64,000 bases of DNA from Xenopus tropicalis (lineage: Eukaryota > Chordata > Amphibia > Anura > Pipidae), in assembly GCF_000004195.4 (NCBI RefSeq), contig NC_030680.2, positions 145,679,545 through 145,743,544 on the forward strand, given 5' to 3'. The notes below the pieces were generated by a model, which saw only the letters and a program-made list of their open reading frames with translations, did not search any database and was not told the origin of the DNA. Of this stretch, positions 37,346 through 47,514 are shown in pieces (position 1 is the stretch's first letter; each line of letters opens with the position of its first letter). The translations under genes and the position numbers were made by a program.

Positions 37346-37607
37346 ATATAGGGCACTACTCCATGGTTGTTCAGGCCTCTCCTTTTATTTTTAATGGGGC
37401 AAAATGCCTTATTACTGGGGTCAGTGACAACTATCGGTCTAAATCCCCAATTGACGATCCGAAGAACAAAAAAACAAAAATGTATAATAATGCAAATATT
37501 ATAAATAAAACTATTAGATATTCTCTTCTAATGTCATTATCTTTTTCCCCTACTGTAATCAATATCCAGCACAGATTTAGCCATATTATCTGGATGTTAG
37601 CCACCTT

Positions 37608-37998
37608 TAAATGTATTGAATCCAGGATTCAGCCAAGATTGAGCCTTTTTCGCCAGGATTCGGATACAGCCGAATCCACGCTCCTGGCTGAACTGAATCG
37701 AATCCTAAAAAATCATGTGACTTTTTGTCACGTGAATACTAGTGATGAGCGAATCTGTCCCATTTCCCGTAAAATTCATGAAAATTTGCGAAACGCGTTT
37801 GTCGCTCAAATGTTTTGTTGCCCGCTTCTTTTTTTGTCCCAATTTGACGCCACCATCTCATCACTAGTGAATTAGTTAAAAAAAATGTTACCCTTTTTAA
37901 CCCATTTAACCCTTCTGTAACCTAATTATCATGTGCTAATTAGGATTCAGATTTGGTTCGTTATGAAGGATTCGGGGGTTCAGCCAAATCCGAAAAAA
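37608..37998. mobile_element. Family D MITE interrupted by a Family B MITE
   Basis: Family D motifs (gaatccaggattcagccaag; atgaaggattcgggggttca) lie on both sides of the Family B element at 37740-37866. The outer ends are degraded. Confidence 0.75.
37740..37866. mobile_element. short Family B hAT-type MITE, nested
   Basis: Ends TAGTGATGAGCGAATCTGTC and atctcatcacta. The flanks gtgaatac and gtgaatta match at six of eight. Inserted in a Family D MITE. Confidence 0.82.
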
Positions 37999-38155
37999 GT
38001 GCCTCCCTAACTATAACATAATGTAAATTGTGGGGGGGAATAGTTTGATGCCAGCCTGACTCAAACAAAATGGCATTATCAATGAACACTGATTAATCAG
38101 TGTAAATTAATTTGTTTAAATTGATTTTTTTTTGTGCTATAATTTTTAATGAATA

Positions 38156-38487
38156 AAGGTCCCCATACACGGGCCGATTCTAGCTGCCGATATTGGTCCC
38201 TTAGAGCGATTCGACAGCTAATTGGCCCGTGTATGGGCACTACCGACGGGCCTGCCCAACCGATATCTGGCCTGAAATCGGGCAGATATCGATCGGGCAG
38301 GTTAAAAAATCTAGTCGGATCGGGGACCGTATTGGTTGATGTGGTCCCCGAACCGACTTTGCCTATACCCGTCGTTATAATTTGATTGTTTGGCCCCAGG
38401 GCCAAACGTTCGAATTAGCCTGGATTCTCCCGATATCGCCCACCCGTAGGTGGGCCAAGCGAGCGGATCTGAAGGTGTATCCCTTTA
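38156..38487. mobile_element. Family C TTAA-type MITE
   Basis: It starts ggtccccatacacgggccga and ends ggatctgaaggtgtatccct before TTAA. The interior has gggcagatatcgatcgggca and ggccccagggccaaa. The left TTAA is mutated. Confidence 0.8.
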
Positions 38488-38713
38488 AAAAATACATTCA
38501 GTTTCTAGTACTACCTGTTCAGCCCATTAAATAACTATTATGTCTTCCAAACCATTTAAAAAAATTGTAAGTTTTCTATCTCTTCCCGGCCCAAGTTTAC
38601 TCTATGTGACCCCCCCCAACCCCATTGTTTTTTATTTTTATTTTTGTGCGTGAATTGCTCACTGTCCCTTTTTGCATATCCTTTTATTTACCCCTCTTGT
38701 TTTCCAATTTTAG

Positions 38714-38761
38714 AAAAGGCTGGATGGTAATAGTTCTGTCATGTACCTGAGAATATTGGAG
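38714..38761 (+). other. candidate 48-bp in-phase cassette exon of CADPS
   Basis: A 48-bp segment is bounded by a good acceptor (ccaattttag, after a pyrimidine-rich stretch from about 38680) and a donor (GGAG|gtaatt). Of the three frames only phase 0 is open, reading KRLDGNSSVMYLRILE, and phase 0 is the phase in which the preceding CADPS exon ends. Insertion would therefore add 16 residues after IERLFD without disturbing the frame. The segment is in unique-looking sequence between repeats. I do not recall this peptide in mammalian CADPS, so it could equally be a chance pseudo-exon. Transcript data would decide. Confidence 0.28.
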
Positions 38762-39096
38762 GTAATTTTTTTTTTCTCATCTAAAAAATGTTCATTTTTG
38801 CCATCTCCGTTTCTCAAGATCATTACTCATTTTAGCATCATTTTACTGTTTTATTTTGTGGTGGTGACAGCATTCCAACGCTACATGGCGTGTGATGGTT
38901 TCTATAATGGAAAGTTCTAATGCCAGCTTTCTCCTCAGAGTTTTCTCTATCTCAGTACACAGTGGAGCAATTTGAATTGATTGTTATTGTCATAGGAATG
39001 GAAAGGACGGTGCAGGTACTGTTAAACGTGAAAATCAGATCTCATAGCCGTATATACGCACTATGGCAGCGGTGTCCATTATTCTCTCTCTATGGG

Positions 39097-39334
39097 GCTG
39101 ATTCATCAAAGTACGAGTTCAAATCCCCAAATGGGTAAAATTCGGATTGGATACGATCATTTTTTGATGATCGCAAATATCGCGAAAATGCTTATGAGAA
39201 AATCGTGTTAGTCACGATAATAGTGTATTGGCGATCCGAAAGTCACAACTTTTTCGTATCCGAACGATTGTAAACGGCGGGAAAACCTTTCTGAAGTTGT
39301 ATTCGGAGCGATTGTACTTTGATAAAGCTGCCCC
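39097..39334. mobile_element. Family E-like Harbinger MITE
   Basis: Ends ggggctgattcatcaaagta and tactttgataaagctgcccc. The interior contains ggcgatccgaaagtcacaa, shared with the element at 51832. The flanking triplets TAT and TAC do not match exactly. Confidence 0.75.
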
Positions 39335-39724
39335 TACGAGTCACTGAGAATGGCCCATATTTTTACTAAATCACCGCATTTTGGGGGCTTTTTTTTAATT
39401 GGCCAATTTACCAATAAGCACTGCTGGGTGCTCTTATAGAGAAAAGTGGGCAACAACCCAACTCCTGCGTCTCCATATTAACTTGGAACATATACGTTTG
39501 GGGGACTTTATTCCTTGGTCTTGGTACTTTGAGCCAAAAACATTATGCCAACCCTTGGGCTCAGAAATTGCAATATTGTGTCTGTATTCCTTACATAGTG
39601 AGCTTCATGGAAATGTATATGAAATATGAAATGTGGTTTTGAATGGGTCACTTTTTAACAAATATTTCATATTTTACAGGTTATTTGTATATTTTAGTTT
39701 GAAAACACAGTTTTATATTGTAAC
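39335..39724. other. CADPS intron without recognised feature
   Basis: AT-rich intron; no coding signal. Confidence 0.5.
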
Positions 39725-39980
39725 TAGGGATGCACCAAACCCACTTTTTTTTGGGGTTCGGCCGAACCCCCAAACCCACCCTGACGGATTCTGCCAAATC
39801 CTGAACTGAATCCAAATCCTAATTAGCATATGCTAAATTAATTTTCCCCCTGACCATTAGCATATGCTAATTTATGCTAATTAGGATTTGGTGCGGCCAG
39901 GACCATGGATTCAGCCGAAACCGAATCCTTAAAAAAAAAAGCCTGGATTTGGCCCGAATCCGGGATTCGGTGCATCCCTA
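39725..39980. mobile_element. Family D hAT-type MITE with perfect TSD
   Basis: Ends TAGGGATGCACC and ggtgcatcccta. The 8-bp flank ATTGTAAC is identical at 39717-39724 and 39981-39988. This copy shows directly that the family makes 8-bp duplications, as hAT elements do. The interior has an internal repeat tagcatatgctaat. Confidence 0.93.
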
Positions 39981-40030
39981 ATTGTAACGTTTCTGAAATG
40001 TAGCGCTAATCATATTCATATGGAGATGGC

Positions 40031-40575
40031 TAGAGATGTAGCGAACTGTTCGCCGGCGAACTAATTCACGTGAACATCGGGTGTTCGCAAGTTCAGAAGT
40101 TCCTGAACTTTCCGCCTATGTTTGCAATTTGGGTTCGCCGCGTTTTTTTTCCCGCTGCGTTTTTTTCTCGGCCTAAAAATGCCGCACAAGCCACACATGG
40201 CGTTTTTCAGCCTAGTACTGGTGTAAGCAAATCCCATTTCCATGGTGCTAATAGTGCGAAATAGCAAGAAACGCTGCGTATTTCCGCTAGATCTGCCAGC
40301 TGCCTTTGCAGTTTTATGCAACGCTGTGTCAACAAAGTATTTTTCAGAGAAATTTTTGCCCTTGATCCCCCTCCTGCATGTCACTGTCCAGGCCGTGGCA
40401 CCCTTTAAACAACTTTAAAATCAGTTTTCTGGCCAGAAATGGCTTTTCTAGGTTTTAAAGTTCGCCTTCCCATTGAAGTCTATGGGGTTCACAAAGATCG
40501 CGAATATTCGCACTTTTTGGCGTAAGTTCGCGAACGCGTTCGCAAACTTTTTTTTTGAGGTTCACTACATCTCTA
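40031..40575. mobile_element. hAT-type MITE, TAGAGATGTA ends, 545 bp
   Basis: Ends TAGAGATGTAGCGAAC and ttcactacatctcta. The 8-bp TSD GAGATGGC is identical at 40023-40030 and 40576-40583. Internal gttcgcgaac-type motifs. No transposase; a 107-codon minus frame is incidental. Confidence 0.93.
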
Positions 40576-40845
40576 GAGATGGCATATACATACAGATTGA
40601 TGGGTTGGTGGGTTGGGAACCGGTGACAAGATCCAGTTATATCACGTGATACATATAAACTGAGTCAGGCGCGTTGCAAATCAACTTGAGTATTTTAGAA
40701 CTCTTCAGTTGGGGTTCAGTGTGCCGGAGGTCTTTTGAGAAACAAGCAACGCCCCTGAATGAAATGATGGACAAGAGGACAGGACCTATAACAAGTAGCT
40801 TATATAAGTCATATTTGCCTTCATAGATTCCGTATAAATATGCAC

Positions 40846-41465
40846 TAGTGATGGGCGAATATGTCCCGTTTCGCCAAAGAAAATTGTTCATCTTTTAAAA
40901 GATGCGCAAAATGGCGGAAAATTCGTACGTACAAGAATTTTTTTGATACGCGGCATTTTTTTTTCCGCACTTGCAAATTGTTTTGGATGCGGATGACAAT
41001 TTTTTGACACGCGGCACATTTTTCTGTGGCGAATTTTGATGCGCGTTTCATGGAAATTCGCCGTGAAGTCAGACATGACTTCGCGAAATGAAGGAAAATT
41101 TGTGAAATGGCAAAACTGTTCTGCGGCAAAAAAAATTGCCGCGAATGTCACATTTTTTACGCACGCGTCAAAAAAGTGATGCGTACAACAATTTTTTGAT
41201 GCGAGTCATTTTTCTTTACGTGCTTGACAATTTTTTTGGATGTGGCAAATTTTGACGCCCGTTTCGTGGAAATTTGTCGCTAATTCATGCCTGGCTTATT
41301 GGTTTTTTTTACGCACTCGTCAATTTTTTTGAATGCAGATGACAATTTTTTGACGTGCGCCACATTTTTCTGTGATGAATTTTCATGCCGTTTTGCGGAA
41401 ATTCGCTGGGAACTCAGACATGACTTGAAACGACTGAAAATTTGTGAAATAGAACATACTGTATT
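40846..41465. mobile_element. degenerate Family B MITE cluster
   Basis: It starts tagtgatgggcgaatatgtc. The phrase gacaattttttgac followed by a cacatttttctgtg-like stretch recurs at about 40998, 41220 and 41340, so one element was internally repeated or several are joined. No right end found. Confidence 0.6.
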
Positions 41466-41807
41466 TGGTTGCACAAAATGTTCATTTTAAATAACTGAGC
41501 TTTAAAAGTGTCAACCCTAAGGAACAAAGTGGCATGATGCTGAATATTAGGGGGGGCATTTATTAACATTCAATTTTTTTTTTTTAATGATTTATATTTA
41601 TTTTGTACAAAAATGCAATTTTTTTCACAGAAAAAAATCAAATTTTCACCATTTATTTTGTGACAAAATTGCAACAAATCAGGAAGAAAAAATATACCAT
41701 CTAAAAGCTGTTGAGATCATGTAGGAGTCAATGGCAGGTGTTATTTTTACTTTGCTTCGTGGTTCTAAAGGGGTTTTAGTTTTTTGATGCTTTCATTTGT
41801 GCGTCAG

Positions 41808-42349
41808 TAGTGATGGGCGAAAAGTTTCGGCAGGCATGGATCCGCGGAAAAATTCGCCGCACGTCCAAAAATTGTCGCCGGCGTCAAAAAAGAATAGTCG
41901 CGGGCGACAAAATAATAGCCGCGGGCGACGAAACAAGAGCCGCGCGACGAAACAAGAGCCGCGCGACGAAACAAGAGCCGCGGGCGTCGAAACAAGAGCC
42001 GCGGGCGACGAAACAATAGCCGTGCGACAAAATAATAGCTGCGGGTGACGAAATAATAGCTGCGCGACAAAACAATAGCCGCGGGCGACGAAACAAGAGC
42101 CACGCGCGACGAAATAATAGCCGCGCGACGAAACAAGAGCCGCGCGCGACGAAATAATAGCCGCGCGACGAAACAATAGCCGCGGGAGACGAAACAATAG
42201 CCGCGCGACAAAATAATAGCCGTGGGCGACAATTTTTTTTGTCGCACAACATTTTCACCGTTTCGCGAATTTTTCGCCGTTTCGCGGATCTTTTCAAAAA
42301 TTCGCGAATTTTTCGGCGAAGCGAAACGGAACAGATTCGCTCATCACTA
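41808..42349. mobile_element. Family B hAT-type MITE carrying a 19-21-bp minisatellite
   Basis: Ends tagtgatgggcga and gcgctcatcacta-like (gattcgctcatcacta). The TSD TGCGTCAG is identical at 41800-41807 and 42350-42357. The array inside is described separately. Confidence 0.92.
41876..42231. repeat. 19-21-bp minisatellite gacgaaacaagagccgcgc
   Basis: About 17 units of gacgaaacaagagccgcg with one to three variable bases (gc, ggc, gcgc). Because few frames contain stops, overlapping frames of 70-147 codons appear on both strands; these are not genes. The unit is GC-rich and CpG-dense (gccgcgcgacg), unlike the flanking intron. Confidence 0.93.
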
Positions 42350-42522
42350 TGCGTCAGTTCAAAGACGTCAAGTTTTTGGGGGTTTTTTCTGCGTCATTTT
42401 TCATTCGTGCTTTTGGTAAATGACTAGACATTGGTGGTTTTTGTGGAAATGAGTTTGTGGAAACTATAAAGCCACAAAAATCTGAATGTTATTAAATCTG
42501 CCCCTAATTCTTTGAAACGTGG

Positions 42523-43034
42523 GGGTAGATTTACTAAAAATCGGGTTTCTCATTTTTTATTTTTTTTTTTCAATTCGAATAAACTAATTTTCACAAATGT
42601 CTTACATTTATTAAAAACCCCTAAGGTTAGAAGCAAAAGAAAGATCCTCCAGGGAAGAGAAGGGACCTCTGCCATTGACTTCTACGTGATCTCGGCAAGT
42701 TTTAGCTGGCGAATTGTTGGATTCTGATTAGTAGTGATGAGCGAATCTGTCCCGTTTCACTTCGATTAAAAATTCACGAAACAACAGGAAAATTTTTGAA
42801 ATAGCAAAAAATCCATGAAACGTGTTTGTCACGTGACTTTTTTGTTGTTGCGCATTGGGGTTTTTTAATGCGACCGTGCCCATTTTGACGCAACCACAAC
42901 TTTTTCTTCATTTTTCCACGGTGAATCACTGATTTTAGTAAATCTCAGAAAATTTGAGACTTTTTTCTGCAACTTTTAGAGCTAAAAATCCATATCAGAA
43001 AAAAAAACTGATGGTTAGTAAATGACCCCCTAAA
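42523..43034. mobile_element. Family E-like MITE hosting a Family B MITE
   Basis: Outer ends gggggtagatttactaaaaa and ggttagtaaatgaccccc. A Family B copy (42732-42926) lies inside, with flanks ctgattag and ctgatttt. It follows the similarly nested pair at 41551-42503. Confidence 0.7.
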
Positions 43035-43102
43035 ATTAAGTTAACATTATGGGCATAGGGGACTATAGGGCTGTTTTTCCTCAATTTGAATTTTTTTTTT
43101 TT

Positions 43103-43600
43103 GCACTAAAACCCATAAATTCGAATTAGCGCTTACAAAATTCAAAGCACAAAATATTAGAAAAACTCTAACGTAAAACTAAAAGCTTACGGGTTTATAA
43201 AACGTAAGAAATTTTTCAATTCAATATCGGTTCCTTAGACCGATTCAGCAACTTATCGGCCCGTGTATGGGCACTAAAACCCATAAATTCGAATTAGGGC
43301 TTACAAAATTCAAAGCACAAAATATTAGAAAAACTCTAACGTAAAACTAAAAGCTTACGGATTTATAAAACATAAGAAATTTTTCAATTCGATATCGGTT
43401 CCTTAGACCGATTCGGCAACTTATCGGCCCGTGTATGGGCACTAAAACCCATAAATTCGAATTAGCGCTTACAAAATTCAAAGCACAAAATATTAGAAAA
43501 ACTTTGATGTAAAATCAAAAGCTTACGGGTTTATAAAACATTAAAAAATTTCAATTTGAGTTTTTTAAATAGTTTTTTTTTACATTTTTACATTACATTT
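43103..43600. repeat. 168-bp tandem triplication containing a Family C fragment
   Basis: The unit begins gcactaaaacccataaattc at 43103, 43271 and 43439. The first two units end with ggttccttagaccgattc and aacttatcggcccgtgtatg, which are Family C motifs; the third lacks this part. A chimeric unit (AT-rich sequence plus a Family C end) was therefore duplicated. Confidence 0.88.
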
Positions 43601-44502
43601 AAGATTTTTTAATAAAAAAAAACAAAAAACGTTAATGTTCCGATGTTAATGGTCCTTCACTTCAAGCAACACCGTCCCGCGTGGATTGCACCAGTAAATA
43701 AGGAGCTGGTATAACACTAGTTAATAATCACTACTCGGAAGTCAACAAAACTAATATGATATTTTTGCCTGCCTTGATATCTTGGAGACAAGTCCTAAGG
43801 AGAAGATAAAGATTAAAACAGATGTGCTTAGTGCCAGCTGATCTGCTTAAGCCTAGCAGTCCCCAACAGCATTGATTAAAAAGCCATCCCCAACTTTGAT
43901 GAAAACAACCACATCCGTAATACTGTGCTTGATCGCTTTCCTATAGAGCCCTTGTCAGAGCAAATCAGACACAGAAAACATTTGACTGTAGATGATACGT
44001 GGATTATATGGGTCAATTATATACTTAATCTGTCTTGGGGAGATTAAGCTGCCATAGATTGACTCTGAGTATTTGGCTTGTCCTTGGCAGTTATCAGATC
44101 AGCACGGGTTGCCCTTACTGGAAAGTCTAATAAGAACTTAATCAAGTAGTGATAGGGGCCGATTGGTAATGAAGAACCACATGCCAGCTGTGCTACTTCT
44201 TTCTCCAAGAGTAATCGGATACCATTTGGCTGTCCCTTGCCCCCCTGAGTAACTCTATTGTTGCATAAACAGATTGGGTTTGAATTGTTCTTACAGACAG
44301 AGCATCTATGATTTACTCCTGGCCACATTTATTTAAATAAAAGTTCTATAAGTGAGTGTAGGACACAGCAACAAGATGGCTACTGGTCAGAAGGCTACAC
44401 CATTTTATTAACCACTTGTGTTTCTAAAAAAAACTTTATTATACGTTATATTAGTAACAATGTGCTTTATATTGCTGAAACAGCTCATAATAGGGGAAAT
44501 GG
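43601..44502. other. CADPS intron without recognised gene
   Basis: Unique-looking sequence. A 94-codon minus frame (44044-44328) has no family I recognise. Confidence 0.45.
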
Positions 44503-44849
44503 TACAGATATGAGACCTGTTATCCAGAATGGTCAGGAACTGGGGGTTTCCAGATCTCCATACCTTATGGATAAACATTAAACCCAATAGGATTTTTTCA
44601 CCTTCACTTAAGGTACCCATACACGCTAAGATTCGCTTGCTTGGTGAGGTCGCCAAGTGAGCGGATCTTCTCCCAATTTCCCCACCTACGGGTGGGCAAT
44701 ATCAGGCTAATTCGGTCATTTGGCCCTGGGGCCAAATCATCAAATTAGAACAACGGGTATAGGCGTCCATCAGTTTGGGGACTGCATCAACAAGCTGATG
44801 TAGTCCCGGATCAGACTAATTTTTAAACCTGCAATTAGGGCCCTGCTAG
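44503..44849. mobile_element. Family A remnant joined to a truncated Family C element
   Basis: Family A motifs (gttatccagaatggtcagga; aaacccaataggattttttc) run to 44607. TTAA at 44608-44611 then opens a Family C copy (ggtacccatacacgctaag) that lacks its right half and is followed at once by the next copy. Confidence 0.75.
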
Positions 44850-45200
44850 TTAAGGTGGCCGTACACACTAAGTTCCACTTGCTTGGCAAGGTCACCAAGC
44901 GAGTGGATCTTCTCCTGATATCCCCACCTACGGGTGGGCGATATCGAGCTAATTCGGTCGTTTTGCCCTGGGGACAAACTATCAAATTAGAACGATGGGT
45001 ATAAGCATCCATCAATGAGCTGATGCGGTCCCTGATGCAACTACTTTTTAAACCTGCCTGATCGAGATCTGGCCAATTTCAGGCCAGATGATGGTCGGGT
45101 AGGCCTGTCATTAATGCCCATACATGGGCCAATACGCTGCCAAATCGGTCTAAGGGACCAATATCAGCAGCTAGAATCGGCCTGTGTATGGCCACCTTAA
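44850..45200. mobile_element. Family C TTAA-type MITE, complete
   Basis: Starts TTAAGGTGGCCGTACACAC and ends gtgtatggccaccttaa, with TTAA at 44850-44853 and 45197-45200. The interior has cacctacgggtgggcgatat and ctaagggaccaatatcagca. It serves as the reference copy of the family here. Confidence 0.9.
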
Positions 45201-45563
45201 GAATTCATTATATCTTAGAATCAAGTACAAGGTAAAATTTTATTATTATTTTAAAAAATTTGAACTGTTTGGTTAGGCTATTTAGAGCAATAGCAATGCA
45301 GTTTGAGTAGCCAGGTTACTTGGTATGGGTGGCCACACAGATTAATAAATATATATATATATATACTGTATAGCTCCATAAGAAATTGCATCATAGTGGT
45401 TAGCACTTTTTCACCCACACAATTAATTGGCCCCTGGTTAAAGTCATAGGGTAAAACTCTTGATGTGAAGCATAACAAAAGTAGTGTTAAGGTGATACCT
45501 TTATTGGCTAATGGGTTACGCAGAGCCTTTCATGAGTGCATAGTAGGGACCTTAGTAATAGTG

Positions 45564-45908
45564 TAAAGGTGGCCATACAAGCTAAGACCTCGCCAAGCAA
45601 GCGGATCTTCTCCCGATAACCCCACCTACGGGTGGGCAATATCGGGCTAATTCGGTCGTTTGGGCCTGGGGCCAAATGATTGACGACGGGTATAGGCACA
45701 GTCGGTTCAGGAACCGCATCAACAAGCCGATGCGGTCCCCGATCCAACTAAATTTTTAAACCTGCCTGATCGATATCTGCCCGATTTCAGGCTAGATAAT
45801 GGTCTGGCAGGCCCGTCGTTAGTGCCCATACAGGGGCCGATAAGCTGCCGAGTTGGTCTAAGGGACCAATATCAACAACTAGAATCGGCCCGTGTATGGC
45901 CACCTTAA
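45564..45908. mobile_element. Family C TTAA-type MITE
   Basis: Ends aaaggtggccatacaagcta and cgtgtatggccaccttaa. The left target site reads TAAA, the right TTAA (45905-45908). About 85-90% similar to the copy at 44850 by eye. Confidence 0.87.
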
Positions 45909-47231
45909 GAAGTGAACTACAGTAACTATACCTCATTTATTTTACTAATGTCGGGTTAGGTTTGAAGGTTGTAGAGTGGTTTTAATTGCTGCCTTTAGGC
46001 TGCTGTGTGGTTCCTCACTTGTATATGTGTGTCTTATAGGATAGAAACAAATGATTTCAAGCTTGACTGGGCAGGGACTGACGGGAACATACTCTATAAC
46101 ATACTGCGTAATATGTCGGCATTATACAACAGATAATAGCAATGAAAAATGCTCTTTAAAAAGTGTTTTGAGGTCCATAACCCTACACATGACCAGCAGT
46201 TATCACAACAATACACATGGATGTGTATTTGTATTTATAAAGTGCTACTTGAAGCGCACCTCATTAAATATGTCCATTTTATCCCTCATGTTGTGCCTTT
46301 TTTTCATTTATCCGGTCAAACCCAGAGAGCTTTGTTTAATACGTTTCCCCGGTTGTAGATCATCCGGAGGATTGTGACTCTTCATAAGAGTTTTAGAGAA
46401 CAAGCTTTAGCAGCAGTGATAGATATTTGCCGAAGACAGTTAATTTGTTTTGTATCCTTTGCTGAGAAGATTGTTCCCCTAATCATTCCGAGAAGCCAAA
46501 CTGATTGCTCTGAAAATGTTAAGGTCACCTCAGTGTTGCCCGACTGATGGGGATGAAATTCGTGTTCCAATTACTTCTACTCTATAATATACCTTTGCGG
46601 GGCTTTACAGAAGCCGGGAATGGAGCAAAATGGTGTGGGGGGGGTATATGCAGTGACCCCCTTTAGGAGGTGAGGGGGGAAGGGAAAAACTTCTTGTTTT
46701 GAAGAACAAGATAATTGTTTTCATTGCAGATCGGCTTGTCCTTATGCGTCTTAAGGGGAAAAGTACCGCTCTATTCCTTTATGATCCTATTATCCTTCAA
46801 GCAGCGCGTTAAACTGTGTAATTTCCTATTAATATGAGAGACAGATTGCCCACAGCACTGTGTATCCTAGTTCCTAATCTGTATGGGTTTACTGGTCTTG
46901 GCCCTCCTCCCCGCCCTTGTTTTTTTTCTGTTGTCAGGAAAGACATTTGTGGATGTTGTTAATCTGTAAGTGGATTATAAGGCAGAAGTTTTCAAGAGCT
47001 CTTCCTTGTTGTTGCAATCTCTGCAAGCCCGAGACGCGTACCAAGCATCTTTCATTCAGTAGTGTAGTGTAACTAGACAATAGGAACAAAAGAATTGTAC
47101 AAGCTAGCATCTTCAGATACCGCACTCATCCAAATGGACACTGTTTGTGACTAGGTGGCACTTAGTAATGCTCGTCCATGGTCATTTAATAGTTATTTTA
47201 GTTTCTTTTTATTTATATGGTAACCAACATA
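45909..47231. other. CADPS intron without recognised gene
   Basis: Includes an isolated acceptor-like site at 46721-46730 (ttttcattgcag) with no exon of CADPS type after it. No repeat recognised. Confidence 0.45.
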
Positions 47232-47239
47232 TTCTATAG

Positions 47240-47374
47240 CAGGGGTGGCCAGACTTTTTTCGTCCACGCTTGACCGGAAAATGCGGAAGTGCGACGTGAA
47301 TGCTTCATCGCGGTCCACCAGAAATCCACTGGGGATCGACTGGTGCACCGTGATCGACTTATTGGCTACCCCTG
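47240..47374. mobile_element. hAT-type MITE, 135 bp, perfect TSD
   Basis: Ends CAGGGGTGGCCAGACTTT and ttggctacccctg. The 8-bp TSD TTCTATAG is identical at 47232-47239 and 47375-47382. Structure and ends are typical of hAT elements. Confidence 0.92.
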
Positions 47375-47514
47375 TTCTATAGCTTTTTACAAAAATGATA
47401 CATTATTTATTTCAGTGCCTGACCCAGTGGAGGTCCCTTTTACACACACACTAGGGTCCGTTCTATTATGAAATGTTTAACCTTCCTGTATGTTTTTGGA
47501 GTGTGGGTGGACAC

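Larger units (their letters stand above)
41551..42503. mobile_element. Family E-like MITE hosting a Family B MITE
   Basis: Outer ends gggggggcatttattaacat and atgttattaaatctgcccc are complementary. Removing the nested element at 41808-42349 leaves about 400 bp of T-rich sequence. The exact TSD is ambiguous (TTA/TAA). Confidence 0.7.

Noticed and set aside
41793..42297. Arginine- and serine-rich frames of 69-147 codons on both strands
   Set aside because: They result from the 19-21-bp GC-rich minisatellite, not from a conserved coding sequence.
46721..46800. Strong acceptor-like ttttcattgcag followed by an open stretch
   Set aside because: The downstream codons do not resemble CADPS, no convincing donor follows in phase, and isolated acceptor-like sites are common in long introns.
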